A stretch of DNA of 64,000 bases from assembly GCF_001039355.2 (NCBI RefSeq), contig NW_019775770.1, positions 139,431 to 203,430 of the forward strand, in the 5' to 3' direction. Below, piece after piece: positions 27,101 to 39,723 of the stretch. Made by a program: the position numbers and the translations under genes. The DNA is from Lingula anatina (Eukaryota; Brachiopoda; Lingulata; Lingulida; Lingulidae). The number at the start of each line of letters is the position of its first letter. Position 1 is the first letter of the stretch. Below the pieces are notes generated by a model. The model was not told the DNA's origin and ran no database searches. It saw nothing but the letters and a program-made list of their open reading frames with translations.

Positions 27101-27184
27101 CACTCTCATAAGTGGCTTTGGTGTTATGCTGGGACCTATTTTACATGTAATAATGAGTCCAAGTACTAGTCATATGTAATGTAT

Positions 27185-27351
27185 CAGATGCGGATCCAGA
27201 GATATTTTCTGACAGTCTTTCCAATTATCTTTATTGATCTATTCTCTATTTTTGACCGTCTTCCAACAGAAAAAATTAGGTACCCGTCAATGTAAACTTT
27301 AAAATCTGACCGTCTTCCGAAGACCCAGAAGACGGCCTAAATCCGCCCCTG
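27185..27351. mobile_element. 167-bp non-autonomous DNA transposon (MITE) with 5-bp target duplication
   Basis: The left end CAGATGCGGATCCAGAGA and the inverted right end (CAGGGGCGGATTTAGG on the other strand) form imperfect terminal repeats. TGTAT lies immediately outside both ends (27180-27184 and 27352-27356), a 5-bp target-site duplication. There is no coding capacity. CAG-starting ends are typical of hAT elements, and a 5-bp duplication fits the hAT5 group, but the class is inference. Confidence 0.75.
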
Positions 27352-27356
27352 TGTAT

Positions 27357-28425
27357 ATTCATGCTAAGATCTAATATGCCGTTTATTAGATCTTAGATTC
27401 ATGTAAATAATGTTCACATTAAACTCTAGATGGAATATTTTCTATTTATAATTTGTTAATTGCAGAAACATATATAAGTGCTCATGTTTGCAAATGTATT
27501 TGAATAAAAAATTAAGTAATGTTTTTGAAATGTCTTTTTAATGTGCTGGTATTGAAACTTCTTTAGAAAATGAAATTTCACCAGTTTTCATATACGATGG
27601 AGGTTTTGTTGCAACAAAGTATGAGATTTCTTTAAAATCAATAATACCTGAAAGATAAAAATGTCTAGTTTCAAGAATAAACAGTGTGAACAAAGTCCAA
27701 AACAGTAATAATTATTTGTCATGACATGGACTACATGAGAAAATGCTTTCCCCGATATGCCATATATTCCACTGGCAGTGTCAGTCTGCAGCATTATAAC
27801 CACTGGTCCTTCGCCCACAGCCAGGTAACTTTTGTTTGGACCAGCATATTTTTCAGAATGTGTGAATTTAGTGATCCAGCATGGCCATTAGATTTTCTCT
27901 ATAAATTTTCAAAAAAGCTTTTGATTTAATTAATTTTTCAAAAATGCAACTACATGATTCTAAAAAGGAAAAAAAAAACAACAACAAATGTTTGGCAAAA
28001 TCAAGGTCTTGTTATTACTAATATTATTGCTATAGGGCAAAATATACAGTTGAAAATGTCAAGTTGATATTTTTATTCAGGCTTGAGAATCCTGATTTGG
28101 ACCAGTGGAATTTAGGTTAGTGCTAGTCCAAATGGCCAGTAAGCTGAAAAGTTTATGACTGCATTTCAATAAATATTAAGTTCTTCTGCAATGAAATAAT
28201 CTGAGCCAGTCCCATTGCATGCTGATGATGTTACTATGGTAATTAAAACCACTCAGTCATTACTTTTTGTTGTTCACATAAAAAAAACTTGATCTGACAT
28301 CCCTAGCTTGTTAAGCTGTAAATGTCAAAGTTTGTAACATGCAGCTGATACACAATCAATTTTATTGCAATATTTCATGACAGTGCAAACTATTACAATA
28401 TATTTGGTTTAGTACATGTAACATT
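27357..28425. other. Intergenic stretch between MPST and the RRM gene
   Basis: No coding signal on either strand beyond short chance frames. Contains the outer flank of the MITE and AT-rich sequence leading to the MPST poly(A) site. Confidence 0.5.
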
Positions 28426-28431
28426 TTTATT
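28426..28431 (-). terminator. Polyadenylation signal of MPST
   Basis: AATAAA on the minus strand about 440 bases after the MPST stop, the first such hexamer in that direction. Confidence 0.5.
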
Positions 28432-28869
28432 CAATAACAACCTTGGAAATGGCAAGGTACAAATTACATACTCATATACAACATAACAGCTGTAATGGTT
28501 GTATAGTAACAATATATAACACAAAAAGTGAAAATATCACAGTGTGACAATTCTCCATACAGAACATTAAATAAGCAATATATTTTCATAAGTTATAAAG
28601 CAAAGTGATTAAACAACACAAGATACTACATGTAGTAACATTTTTAAAGTTCTCATGCAGTCTGCAATGTTTGTATATGGCCCTCACTGAATGCCAATAA
28701 AATCGATGTGTGGGTCGCTAAAATTTTAAAAATTTAAATTCAGTTTATGGCCATTGTTTCTGCTTTGATCCAGTAGATTCTTAGACTCTGGTGGTCTCAA
28801 GAGCCAGCCAAAAGGTTAAAAGTTTTGGCACAGACTGTTCATGCCAAAAAAGGAAGTCAGGAATGAGTT

Positions 28870-29264
28870 TCACTCTGGTATTTCATCAGGTACATCTTCC
28901 ATCTGCTCTGGATTAGCTCTCCTGAACCATTCTGTCCAAGAGCCATCATAGATCTGAACATCATCTTTGCCACATAGATTTGCAGCAACAGCCAAGGTAC
29001 AGGCAGTAACACCTAGAAATCAAATACTTTTTAGTAATTTCATGTGTTTCAGTTACTTTTAGTACATGTACCATTCAACTTTTAACTGTAAAATAAATAA
29101 TGTTTTTATTATAACATTTTCACATGACTTGAGTTTCATGTCTACAACAAAAATTATTGTTTCTTTTTCTTATTATCATAATCAAAGTCAAGTCAACTGA
29201 CACCTAAACTGGTAATTCGAAAGTGAATTTCGAAATGTTTTCTCAAAACAAACAAACAAACAAA

Positions 29265-29295
<31 letters not shown>

Positions 29296-29525
29296 ATAGT
29301 AATTTCATGTGTTTTAGTTACTTTTAGTACATGTACCATTCAACTTTTAACTGTAAAATAAATAATGTTTTTATTATAACATTTTCACATGACTTGAGTT
29401 TCATGTCTACAACAAAAATTATTGTTTCTTTTTCTTATTATCATAATCAAAGTCAAGTCAACTGACACGTAAACTGGTAATTCGAAAGTGAATTTTGAAA
29501 TGTTTTCTCAAAACAAACAAACAAA

Positions 29526-29564
<39 letters not shown>

Positions 29565-30661
29565 AAAGGGAAAATCAACAATATATACCTGAACCACACG
29601 AAAAAGTCACAGGTTTCTCTAGATCTACTTCAAAGTCTGCAAACATTTTCCTCAGTTCCTCTGGAGATTTCCATGTTTTGGTTGTTTTGTTCATCACATT
29701 ATGGAAAGGTATATTCAGAGAACCAGGTATATGGCCAGGTTTGGTGTCTGGAAAAAATAAACACAAATCATGTAGTTTGCATCAAGGCAGAAGTTACAGA
29801 GGTGTTATATGAAGTTATAAGAAATGTTTTATAAAAATTTATGAGATGTGTGGCCTTAAGCTTGTGACAAGAATCCTAATTGCTATTTGGTCAAACTTTC
29901 ATACATTAGCACCCCTACATTGTATATTTACTATCTCTGTTATGTACTATTTGTGCTAAATACTATTTGTGTTAGCAAAAAGAACGACAAATCAGAGAAT
30001 GTAAATAAGAGTGCTAACATATGAAGTGGACTTCATGCTACTACCCAGCATACTGCAGTAGTAATGTGGTATCCTTACCAGCTCTTGGTTCAGGGGCTGT
30101 GCCATGAAATCTACCAGATGCTCGAGCATCCACAAGCTGGTGGTGCTTCGTCTGTATGTTCTTTTCGACATCTTCAAACCTCCAAACCAGTGACGGATTG
30201 AATATTGCTTTAAAAATCTGTCGCTCAACTTTAGGGATTTCCGATGTTAATGAATGCCCTTCCTTGGACCACTGACATAAGCCACCATCAAGAATGGAAA
30301 TTGCAGAATGTCCAAATACTCTAAAATTCCACCAACATCGCTGAGCTGAGAAAATGCCAAAGTTTTCGTTCGTGTCATAAACAATAACGTGTGTGTTATT
30401 GTTTATACCCAAATTTCCAACATAATCTTCAAACTGTTTTGCGGAAGGAAGCATGTGAGGCAAGTCTGTCTCGTGACTGCAACATTCATCTATGTCAAAG
30501 AACAGTGCTCCTGGTATGTGCTGCTGCAAATATTCATTTCTCGCAACTCTTTTGCTTGATGGAAGGTGCCAAGAACAATCCAAAACGCGTACGTTGGACT
30601 GATTAGAAGCGATTTTCTCAGCCAGCAATTTCACAGATATGAGGGTGGATATTCTACTCAT
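28870..30661 (-). CDS. MPST: 3-mercaptopyruvate sulfurtransferase
   Basis: Transfers sulfur from 3-mercaptopyruvate (a cysteine breakdown product) to thiols, giving persulfides and H2S, in cytosol and mitochondria. Three exons, 30079-30661, 29589-29747 and 28870-29012, join in frame to 294 residues, close to the usual length of about 297. The inactive N-terminal rhodanese domain (about residues 10-145) is followed by the catalytic one (about 165-285). The latter has [30 protein letters not shown], the active loop CGSGVTAC with catalytic Cys244, and YDGSWTEW near the end. The CGSGVT loop separates it from thiosulfate sulfurtransferase, whose loop carries CRKGVT. The third intron border falls inside the active loop (CGS/G). 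No clear N-terminal mitochondrial presequence is visible beyond a short basic start. It is divergent from COPS3, 367 bp away. Confidence 0.96.
29032..29563. repeat. Tandem duplication of about 265 bp in MPST intron 2
   Basis: Two adjacent copies (29032-29296 and 29297-29563) differ at only a few bases. Each ends in a (CAAA)n(TAAA)n tract, so the duplication probably arose by slippage or unequal exchange at the microsatellite. Confidence 0.93.
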
Positions 30662-31028
30662 GATGCTGCCTCGTTAGCGTCTGGGTGTTGGAGGTTTCAC
30701 GCCTTTAAATATGTTCAGATTTTTGTTCTGATCATCCAACGTGACTCCGTTGAAACGTGACGTTTTTGTTGTTGCGTGCGTCCAGCAACCTTATTTGCAC
30801 CATTCACTGACCTCTCAGGAGTCAAGGCCAAATGATCAAGGTCAAACCCTTAGGATATCTTTTTTAAACAGCGATATATTTTTCATGTCTATAACACTAT
30901 TGTGTCCATAAATACGTGTTTGCGTTATACAGATGTTGGAATTTTAAATAAAGAAAAGCGAAAATGAAAATATCCCTCTTAGAATACTCTTAATTTTAAT
31001 TTGTTGTAAGCGAATGATACTTACCAAG
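30662..31028. promoter_or_regulatory. Divergent promoter region of MPST and COPS3
   Basis: 367 bp separate the two ATGs, which point away from each other. The stretch is richer in CpG than its surroundings and contains ACGTGACGTT, a CRE-like core, near 30760. The COPS3 start lies in CAAGATGGCAGC (31026-31037), which matches the YY1 motif often found over start codons of housekeeping genes. Confidence 0.6.
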
Positions 31029-34000
31029 ATGGCAGCTGCCTTGGAGCAATACGTGAATAATGTGAGAACTTTGTCTTCACAAGGTGAGATTGATGTTGCA
31101 AGAATGACTTAGTCTGCACAAAAAACACTGCAGTTTTTTTTGCAATTTTCCTTTGCTGTAGATGTCAGTCGTTATATTTCATACTTTCGCTTTCCTTATT
31201 TCGTAAAACAACTCCCTCTTCACTCAGTCTCATCCATCGACTCGTTGAAATTCTTGTATTTTCACTGTCTTACATTTTTGTGATTATTCAAAGGAGTGTG
31301 AGCATTTGATATTTGTAGCAGCCAAGTTAACTTAACTAGTCTTGCGGTCTGACTGAAGTCGTACTTTGTAAAATTTGCCAGCTATAGGGAATAAACTGAA
31401 TATGTAATTATAATGATGATGATGATAATGAATTGATAATAATAATAATAATAATAATAGTAATAATAATAATAGACAATAAAAGTAAAGAATAAATACA
31501 TTAAATGAAATCAAATATTAAAAGGCAGAGGAAAGCTTAGTGAATTATTACAATATTAATGGGAAATGCATTATTCAGTGAATCATGAATAAAAATTTGA
31601 CAGTGCTTTAGACACTTTCCCTTCAAAATTAATGCTTAATCACGTCCTTTAAAATATACCTTGTGGATTCATTTGGAACACTACACTGTATGGGTCCATT
31701 GTAACAATATTTTTTTCTTTTCCAGGCAACTTTTCTCAGCTTTGTGAGTTCATCAGTAAAAGTGGAGACGTTTTAGGCAAGAATGCAAGTCATCTAGATA
31801 ACTTGCTGGGGGCACTGGACCTCCAGGAACACTCACTTGGAGTACTAGGAATATTGTAAGCTAGCTCTTGCTCAGTTTGTCAAAGGAAAATACCCCACAT
31901 TCTTGGAAGAATATTAATTGTTTCATTACTTCTTTCACTCTCTTGAAATGACTGAGGCTTACTTTTGAATCTTAATTACACCTTGCATAGAATTTATAAC
32001 ATGAAAATGAAATGTGATAAACATTATGTGACATTTGTATGTAATATCTGTTGTTGATTTTATTATTATTATTATTATTACTATATATAAACTCTGATTG
32101 TTGATGAGACTCAATTTCATCTACAGATGCATCAAGTACAATCTCCCAAATATACCTGACTTTGAGACGCTGTTTGTGCAGACACAGGAGTTTATTAATA
32201 TGTGTAATGGAGAACAAGTGCGCTATGCCACTGATAGCTGTAAGTATCATATATAAATTCATTTATTGCTAGGTTATGTTTTTACCATTACTTATGATTA
32301 TCATTGGATTTATTTAGCACAAGATGTGTATTACTAAAAACAAATCTTAACTTTCTTTCACTATGATGTAAAATACATCATTTGAGCAAGTTGTGATTTT
32401 TAAAACTAGAATCAGTTAATGAAAATTATTTTTCTTTGTGTTTAGTTGCTGAACTATGTCATAGGTTTACTGAGAATCTCGTGACAAGAAGACAGGTAAA
32501 TATGTTCTGGGTTTTTTGGATTGTTTGCATAGTTTTAGGACCTGGCACTGCATAATCATGGCTTTCTTATCAAGTTGTATAAAATTTATAAATTGCCATT
32601 TTTATATACTGAACTATTGGTGGTACAATTGTTTATTTAAGAGATATGACTAATTATATTATGAATAAGGATGAAACTAAGCATTTAGCACAAGCTTTTT
32701 ACATAAAGTGTTGAAAGTATGAGTTATTTTTAATATTACAATTTCAAGTGCAGACATATTATTTTCATATCTCAATTTTTTATTTGAAATTTATAATTAT
32801 TTCAGCCTATTAGAGGTATCTCTGTGTTGTGCAAAGCAGTAACCAAGATCCAGCTCCATTCCTCTCAATTAACTTCAATACATGCTGACTTATGCCAGGT
32901 GATATAATATGATAATTGAATTTTATAGCTGTAAGAATATTCAAATTTGTGACTACTTGTAAATAACTTTTTTAAGCAAGCTGAAATATTCAGCTTCTTA
33001 ATAATTTTTTATGACTTTTTTTACTTCTGAGAGTATACAAATTCTGCGTTGTTAGTAAATAACTATACTTAGGGGGAATATATATTTCAAGTTGCCTTGT
33101 CATTTTTTATAGCTTTGTCTACTAGCGAAATGTTTTAAGCCAGCATTGCAGTTTCTAGATGCTGACATAACAGAGATCAGTAAAGAGGTGAGTTTGACAA
33201 ACTCTCCCCCACCCCCCAAACAAAAAAGTATATAAAGGAAATGTTAAAAACCACTAATACACCAAAGTTCTTATACATTTTCTCCTGAAAAGTAGTGATG
33301 TAAACATTTCTCTTTAGGACAGAAGACAGATTAAGCCACAAGTTTTGCATTATCAGGTCATAACTTTATATAAGTTATATTAAGACAATGTAAACCAGTT
33401 GAATTCACACATTATGTCCTATATTTTTAATGTCAATGCAAACTAATGCAACTAATGCCCCATAATAGTGACATCTGTTATGATTATAGCTACCCCCAAG
33501 TCAAGCTCCTATGTTAATGCAATATTTATACTCCAATGATTTATACAGGGAGGCCAGTATGATGCCCGCCATTTCTTGCTTTACTATTACTATGGAGGAA
33601 TGATCTACACTGGACTGAAGAACTATGACAGAGCATTATATTTCTTTGAAATAGTAGGTGTTCTTGTCTAATAATAATAATCATCATCATCATCATCTCA
33701 AGTACATGTAAAATGTTAAGAAGACTTTCACTGTTTTTAAAGTAAAACTTGTCACACTTCATTTCCAATTACATATAATAACTGGTTATACCAATTACAT
33801 ATAAAGACAACTATATTTGTTGTCTACACTTACAAAGAATAAAACAAAACGTGCCGCTTCTCATAATCTCCAGGTAGCACCAAAAGTGTTATGTAGATTT
33901 ATGAGGATATGTTTATCTATTCTAGGCTATAACTACTCCCAGTATGGCAGTCAGTCACATTATGTTGGAGTCCTATAAAAAACACCTGCTAGTTGCTCTG

Positions 34001-37000
34001 ATACTTCATGGAAAAGTAAGTAGTATGACATAATCTTATCTGATGTTACACCTGTACAGCTGCCCCTGGTGTTTAAATAAATAGCTGTAGGGAAATATAT
34101 TCTTCAAAATGAATTTTCTTCAACTTGGATTAATACTAGTAAACATTTTCAGTGGTGCTTTTTATGTACCAAAGATGTTAAGGAATTGTATCCAACAGAT
34201 GGTTTAAAATCTGTTAATTTGCAAACTTTGTACCAGTATTTAAAAGAAGAATCCTTTTATATTGGTAATTGATATTTAAATACACATTATTTTTGCAGCT
34301 TATTTTTGACCTAACTTTAACCATTTTAGGTACCCACCCTCCCTAAATACACATCTCAAGTGGTATTGAGATACATAAAGGTTTGCATTGATATCTGATA
34401 TCTTTAAAGATATTATAATTTCTCAGTAAATTGAAAAGTGAGTTGGCTTCATGCCAATTGTTGTGAGTATCTTCAATCGTGAAAAAATAAATTACTGGCA
34501 TGAGTGAGGAAATTGAAAATTTCCATTAGTTATTGAATATAGAGAAATAGTGATTTAACTAGCTGGCACTTAACTCTTTCATATTTAAAGTAAGAAATGG
34601 CTAGTATTCATGTTTACACCATAGTTTTTCATAGTTATATTAGTTGTACATCAAGTTTATGTTATTTGAGTTGCACAATTTTTTTCTTTTTAAAATGTGT
34701 GATTTTATTTGAAATAAGAATTAAAAGTGCTCTTTTTTCCTCCACAGCCCCTTTGCCAGGCTTATCATGATGTATGTACTGCATATGGAACTAACAATCC
34801 AACAGAATTAAGGGCAGCAGTGACCAAAAACCAGGAACAATTTACAAGAGTAAGAGAGATTTTAAATGACATATATTTGCTGGTTTTGTTTTACCTTGTT
34901 TTGTGTTTTATCACCTGATACTGGGTTCTGTTTTTGATTTAAAACTAAATGTATATAATATGGCTATGTTACATGTAAAGGCTTATCTTATGAAAGTAGA
35001 TTTTTAAACATGCTCAGTTTCTTTCATGGCAAGTTTGCTCAGATATCTCAATAATTTTAGGACAACAACATGGGTTTAATCAAGCAGTGTATCACTTCCC
35101 TGTACAAGAAAAATATTCAAAGGCTTACCAAGGTAAGGGTATTTTAAAGAAAAATGTATTCCCATGACAATTTCTGGTTTTATTACCCAAATAGAAGTAA
35201 ATGACTTTTATAAATGTAATCTCATATGATTTCTGGTTTGCTTTCCCTAACAGAAGTAAATGACTTGTATTTGTGTTTAAATCAGTCTTTGCTTAGTTAT
35301 TGACAGCATTTTTTTTTACTTTTGTTAAATTTTGTTTATTATTATTTTTTGTAATAAGAAGTGCCTTAAACATTTATTCTAATTGCACGCAGACTTTCCT
35401 GACTCTGTCTCTGGCAGATATGGCCAACAGGGTGCAGCTTGCAACACCAAGGGAAGCAGAAAAATATGTTCTTCATATGGTGAGATTTTTCTTCAAGAAA
35501 AAAAAATAATGGGTTCATACATGTATGCAGTCTTGTGTTAATGGACTTACTGCAGAAAAGCCTATGCACTTTACTTACTTGAAACATTTCCTTTAGCTTA
35601 TATTTGCTGTATTTATTAAACTTGCCTTCAGTTGGGATACCTAGTATTCTTAAATATAACCAGGATACTTTGGGACTGGAAGCATGTTTGGGTTTGATGA
35701 AGTTTTGAGTTGGGAAGTGCCCATAAGTTTCAGACAATACAGAAGAAATTAATAGAATTAAATTTTTTATGATACAATCATTTCTTTGAGTTACCGAGTA
35801 TATGGGTATGAGTAATGCAGAGTTATTAACATTTTTTTTTCTTAGATTGAAGATGGCGAAATATTTGCCACCATAAATCAGAAGGACGGAATGGTTAGTT
35901 TCCTTGACAACCCAGAGAAGTACAACAGTGTGGACATGCTAATGCAGTTGGATCAGGAGGTAGGTTACAACCACTAGTGCTGACTTAACAGATGCTTGCT
36001 TTGAAGCATTTAACAAAAACATCCAGTGGAAATCATCTGAAGTAGCCCAATGTCTTGCAACTTATTAAAATCAAGCAAGATAAAGTGGGATTTGAAAGAT
36101 AGTGGGGTCAGACATAATGGCAACTTCATATCTCTGTCTCAAGCAACAACTAGTCACACCAAGAAGCTCTTAATTCTTCAGTTTAAGATTTCCTTTTTTT
36201 AAAAATAATTTTCAATTAAAAAAATTACTAAAAAAAGAATCACTTATTTGTAGCTATATACATACATATATATATTTTTTGAAAAATATTGCTGATCATT
36301 ATCACCATAAGTCATATTTTTATTTTATTTTTGTCAAGTATTATATATTGTATTCTGTATTCTGTCATGCTGTTCAAGGTGAAACGTGAAACAGGGTATT
36401 TTGTAAAGGGAAGATGAACCCTATATTTTGTAATTGGTGTTTCTGGATTTGTCATTGGGTGCAAAATTTGATATTTTTGCACTGTTTGTTAAATAATATG
36501 AAAAAAAAGGATGGTCTACAGATAAGATGATAAAAATAAAACAAGTTGATTTGGAGACTGAATTGTTAGACGTTTGCTTTCAGATGCAGAAGTGCATTGA
36601 TCTGGACAACAAGCTGAAGTCAATGGACAGAGACATTGCTGTCAATCCACAGTATGTGCAGAAGGCAAGTGATTAAACCCCCTTTACACTGGACAGCACC
36701 CTTTCTGTGTCCTATGTGCAACCATGAAACTGGCATCGCTTTGGTTGTAGAAAGGAGGCACACGCATTGCTTTGGTTGCAAAATGAATGCTCAATTATTG
36801 GCCAGTTGCTGGCATGTAAAGTATTAATTTTTCTTTCTCTCTCAAACGGGGCAATACTGCAGGACACAGAAAGGATGCCGTCCAGTGTAAAGGGGACTTT
36901 ATTGATTTCCCTGCTGATGTGGAAAGGGAAAAAAAGAGTAGTCAGAAATGTTTCTTGTAAATTTTATTGTAAGAATCAACCATTTCTCCTCACATTTTAC

Positions 37001-37482
37001 CTTATTGTGTAAGAAAAGCTTAACTTTAATGTAATCAATAATTTTTATGTATTCTGTTTTTGGGGTGCTATTTCCATAATTTATTGATTCATCTTTGTCA
37101 GTAATCTGAGAGAAGTATAATCAAGTTATAAGTAGAGTTGTTTGCAATTCTATAACATTAATTAGTTGTGTGTATGTCTTTTATCACATGCAATGGTTTA
37201 GCATTTCATTCCATTTGCAAAATTTTCTTCTTTATTGATTTTCCTGGGAAGAAAATTGATATTTATATTTAAAATGCTATTAACACGTATCATTTGCCAT
37301 GATAGTAATGAAAATAAAACCACCCAGCCTCCACATTTATTGATTTACAGAAATACATTAAGTTCAAAGTTATTTACTAAATGAAACAAAATCAAATTGT
37401 GCATTTTTTTTATTTTCAGAGTGCCGGTCTTCACGATGAGGATATGCAGCCAGCATCAACTAGTAAAGGAACAGGATATTAA
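31029..37482 (+). CDS. COPS3: COP9 signalosome complex subunit 3
   Basis: A subunit of the COP9 signalosome, the nuclear/cytosolic complex that removes NEDD8 from cullin-RING ubiquitin ligases. Fifteen exons join in one frame: 31029-31083, 31726-31855, 32127-32239, 32446-32495, 32806-32898, 33113-33187, 33549-33653, 33926-34015, 34330-34380, 34748-34849, 35061-35132, 35393-35479, 35846-35959, 36584-36664, 37420-37482. They give 426 residues; human is 423. Recognisable segments include [71 protein letters not shown] and [16 protein letters not shown] with [10 protein letters not shown]. The last two lie in the PCI domain (about residues 200-365), which builds the complex scaffold. All introns are GT-AG except intron 14, which starts GCAAGT. 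The C-terminal tail after VQK diverges from vertebrates. Confidence 0.97.
31437..31475. repeat. (AAT)n microsatellite
   Basis: Imperfect AAT tract in COPS3 intron 1. Confidence 0.9.
36665..37419 (+). other. GC-AG intron of COPS3 (intron 14)
   Basis: Exon 14 ends CAGAAG and the intron begins GCAAGT, the known consensus for GC-type donors. Reading through would meet a TAA four codons later. The next in-frame acceptor (TTTTCAG at 37419) restores the frame and a normal-length C-terminus. No GT donor lies nearby. Confidence 0.82.
36676..36898. mobile_element. 223-bp MITE, PIF/Harbinger-like, in COPS3 intron 14
   Basis: Terminal inverted repeats of about 36 bp: the left end contains CCCCTTTACACTGGACAGC and continues to CTTTCTGTGTCC, and the right end is its near-perfect reverse complement. 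TTA directly flanks both sides (36673-36675 and 36899-36901), the target duplication expected for PIF/Harbinger elements. Non-coding. The insertion lies 11 bases past the GC splice donor. Confidence 0.8.
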
Positions 37483-39723
37483 TCACTGAAGGAAGAACTC
37501 TCAAAGATGATATGTGCAGTCCAGCTTTGAAGTTTAGGCTAGAACTGTGCTACCTCAGCAGGTTATGTGAAACGGTTCAGACCATATTGAGCTTGTCTTG
37601 ACCATCTGTCATTATATACTGAACCAAAATATAAATGCACGAACAAAAAAAAAAAAAAAAATGATGTAATTTTTTGTAATTATTTACAATGTATGACCAG
37701 TAATACAGTACATATTCCTTCACAATGGAGCTTTAATTTATAGGTTTTACAATCGATTCCAAATCAATAATCCTAGAGCAATGGCATCAAGAGCACAGAA
37801 GGGTTCGATGGTCTGTGTTCACAGAAGTCTGTAAACAGTGTGTGTCCCCTAACTGGGTGGAAACACTCAAACTGGGCATATACTCACTGGGAGTGGCCAA
37901 ATGAACCTGAACCAGTTGACTGGAGCAAAACAAACCAATCAATACACAAGTAATACTGTAAATTTGAGCACATTTCATTTAAGTTAGTACTTTTTCACTC
38001 CATAGTTTGGGTTCATGTGTCAATATTTTGGTTCAGTTTAATTGAGCCTAAACATTTACTGTCTAGGTCTGGTTAGAAATCACTGACTCTGAGATAATGT
38101 AGCAATGAGTTGAGCTGTTACAGCTAGTTGAACTGTAAATGTTTCCGGAGATGCTCCCTTCAATGATGCAGAATCATTGTGACTGCTGAAGGAATAGAAG
38201 AATCCACGCACAGCACCTGGCATTGTGTTATAACCTGCGTGCAGTATGGATGAATACTTGGATGAATTTCAGGATACCAAACCAAATCTCTTTTAAGCTG
38301 TCCATATTTGCACATTTCCTGGTTTTGTTGGATTATGTTGGCATATTAATCATAGGGAATTGTGACATATGCTTCACTTTATTCTGAAAATATTCTTTAG
38401 TTTTTCGCGAAAGATGCTGAACTCAAAACATGGATAATAAATAAATCTTTTATAATTGCATGTAAAGAATTTGTAACACGAAGACTTCCATGTTATTCTA
38501 CATGCGTACTCCGATTTCAATGTTTTGGATTGTTTTATGAGAATGATTTTCTTGGATTGACCTGAATATTTTCAGTATAATCTTCACTCGTTTTAAACTA
38601 TTCTTGGGACAGGTTAAGCCATCAAATATACAAATTGAAAAAACAAACAGTACTTACTTTATAAGAATACACCTATACATGTATGAGCTTAACAGGTATT
38701 TTTCTTATTCAACCTGAATTTGTCACCATAACATTCAAATCAGATGTTTTTCAATATTCTACAAATGGCTTTAAAAGCAATTTGAAGGCACCAGAGGACT
38801 GGAGTAATCAAACATCAAAAATTGCTATTGATTATCTTGTACCCTGCTGTGCAATTTTCCATTACAGCTGTCAATTTTTTCAATCATTTACAAGGTGAAT
38901 TGTGGGTATCATATGTCCTCTTCAGCTGAGATATTGATTTCTGATTAAAAGCAGTGTTAACTGTTAATTAAGTATCAGTTTTTTAAACAAATCTGATGTA
39001 TCAGGAAGTTAATTGGAAGGTTAGGCTACAAAGTAGCTTCAAATATTGGTCTTACATTTTATAAGCCTGGTTGCATGCACAACAACAACAAAAAATCTCA
39101 TCCATCTTACAGTCTGTATCTAGGTAATTGATAACTTGATAATCATTGATATTACAAAGACCACGTTAGATTTTGACAAAAACAAATAACTAGTCTTAAA
39201 CATATTTTCTGATTAGGTTAACTAATGACCTATAAACCTCAGTGGTTAAACACTTCCCAGGATTCATTTCCCACTTTAAAATATCAGGTTCAAGTTTACA
39301 CATCCTCAGTTGGTCTCAAAGTAAGCTTTATTGAATTCACCAAGAAAAATTGTTCATTGCAGCTCTCTGAACACTGGCAATAAGGACTAAATGACTTGAC
39401 AAATTATTGGAAAGTGAGCCAAGCAGTGAGCACTTTTGCAGGGTTAATTTCAACCCAGCCCGGCTATTGAATCATTTAAGAACTTATTAAAGACTGAAGC
39501 TGTGTAAAGTCCCAGAAAAACATCAACTTGTAGGTGGAGTGGGGGTGGAGCGTACGAACTGCAAGGTGTTTGGTTTAGAACAGACTTCCCTCTTGGCCAG
39601 AAAAGGTCAGATCTGAATGAAAGTTCTTTGCCATTTCTCAAGTTGGGTTGACTAAAGGGTAAATGGGTCTACTTTCTCAGTAAAAAGGCCCCCCCCCTTT
39701 TGATATTGTACTTGCACCTGTTG
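37483..39723. other. Convergent intergenic region
   Basis: 3' UTRs of COPS3 (plus) and the glycosyltransferase (minus) and unannotated AT-rich DNA. A minus-strand AATAAA at 39332-39327 may end the glycosyltransferase transcript. No gene seen. Confidence 0.5.
38436..38445 (+). terminator. Polyadenylation signal, probable COPS3 3' end
   Basis: Overlapping AATAAA hexamers about 955 bases past the COPS3 stop. An A-rich tract with a weak ATAAAT near 37630 could mark an earlier site. Confidence 0.35.

Noticed and set aside
27588..27818. Minus-strand 76-codon frame between the RRM gene and MPST
   Set aside because: No family, no matching splice sites, and outside both gene models.
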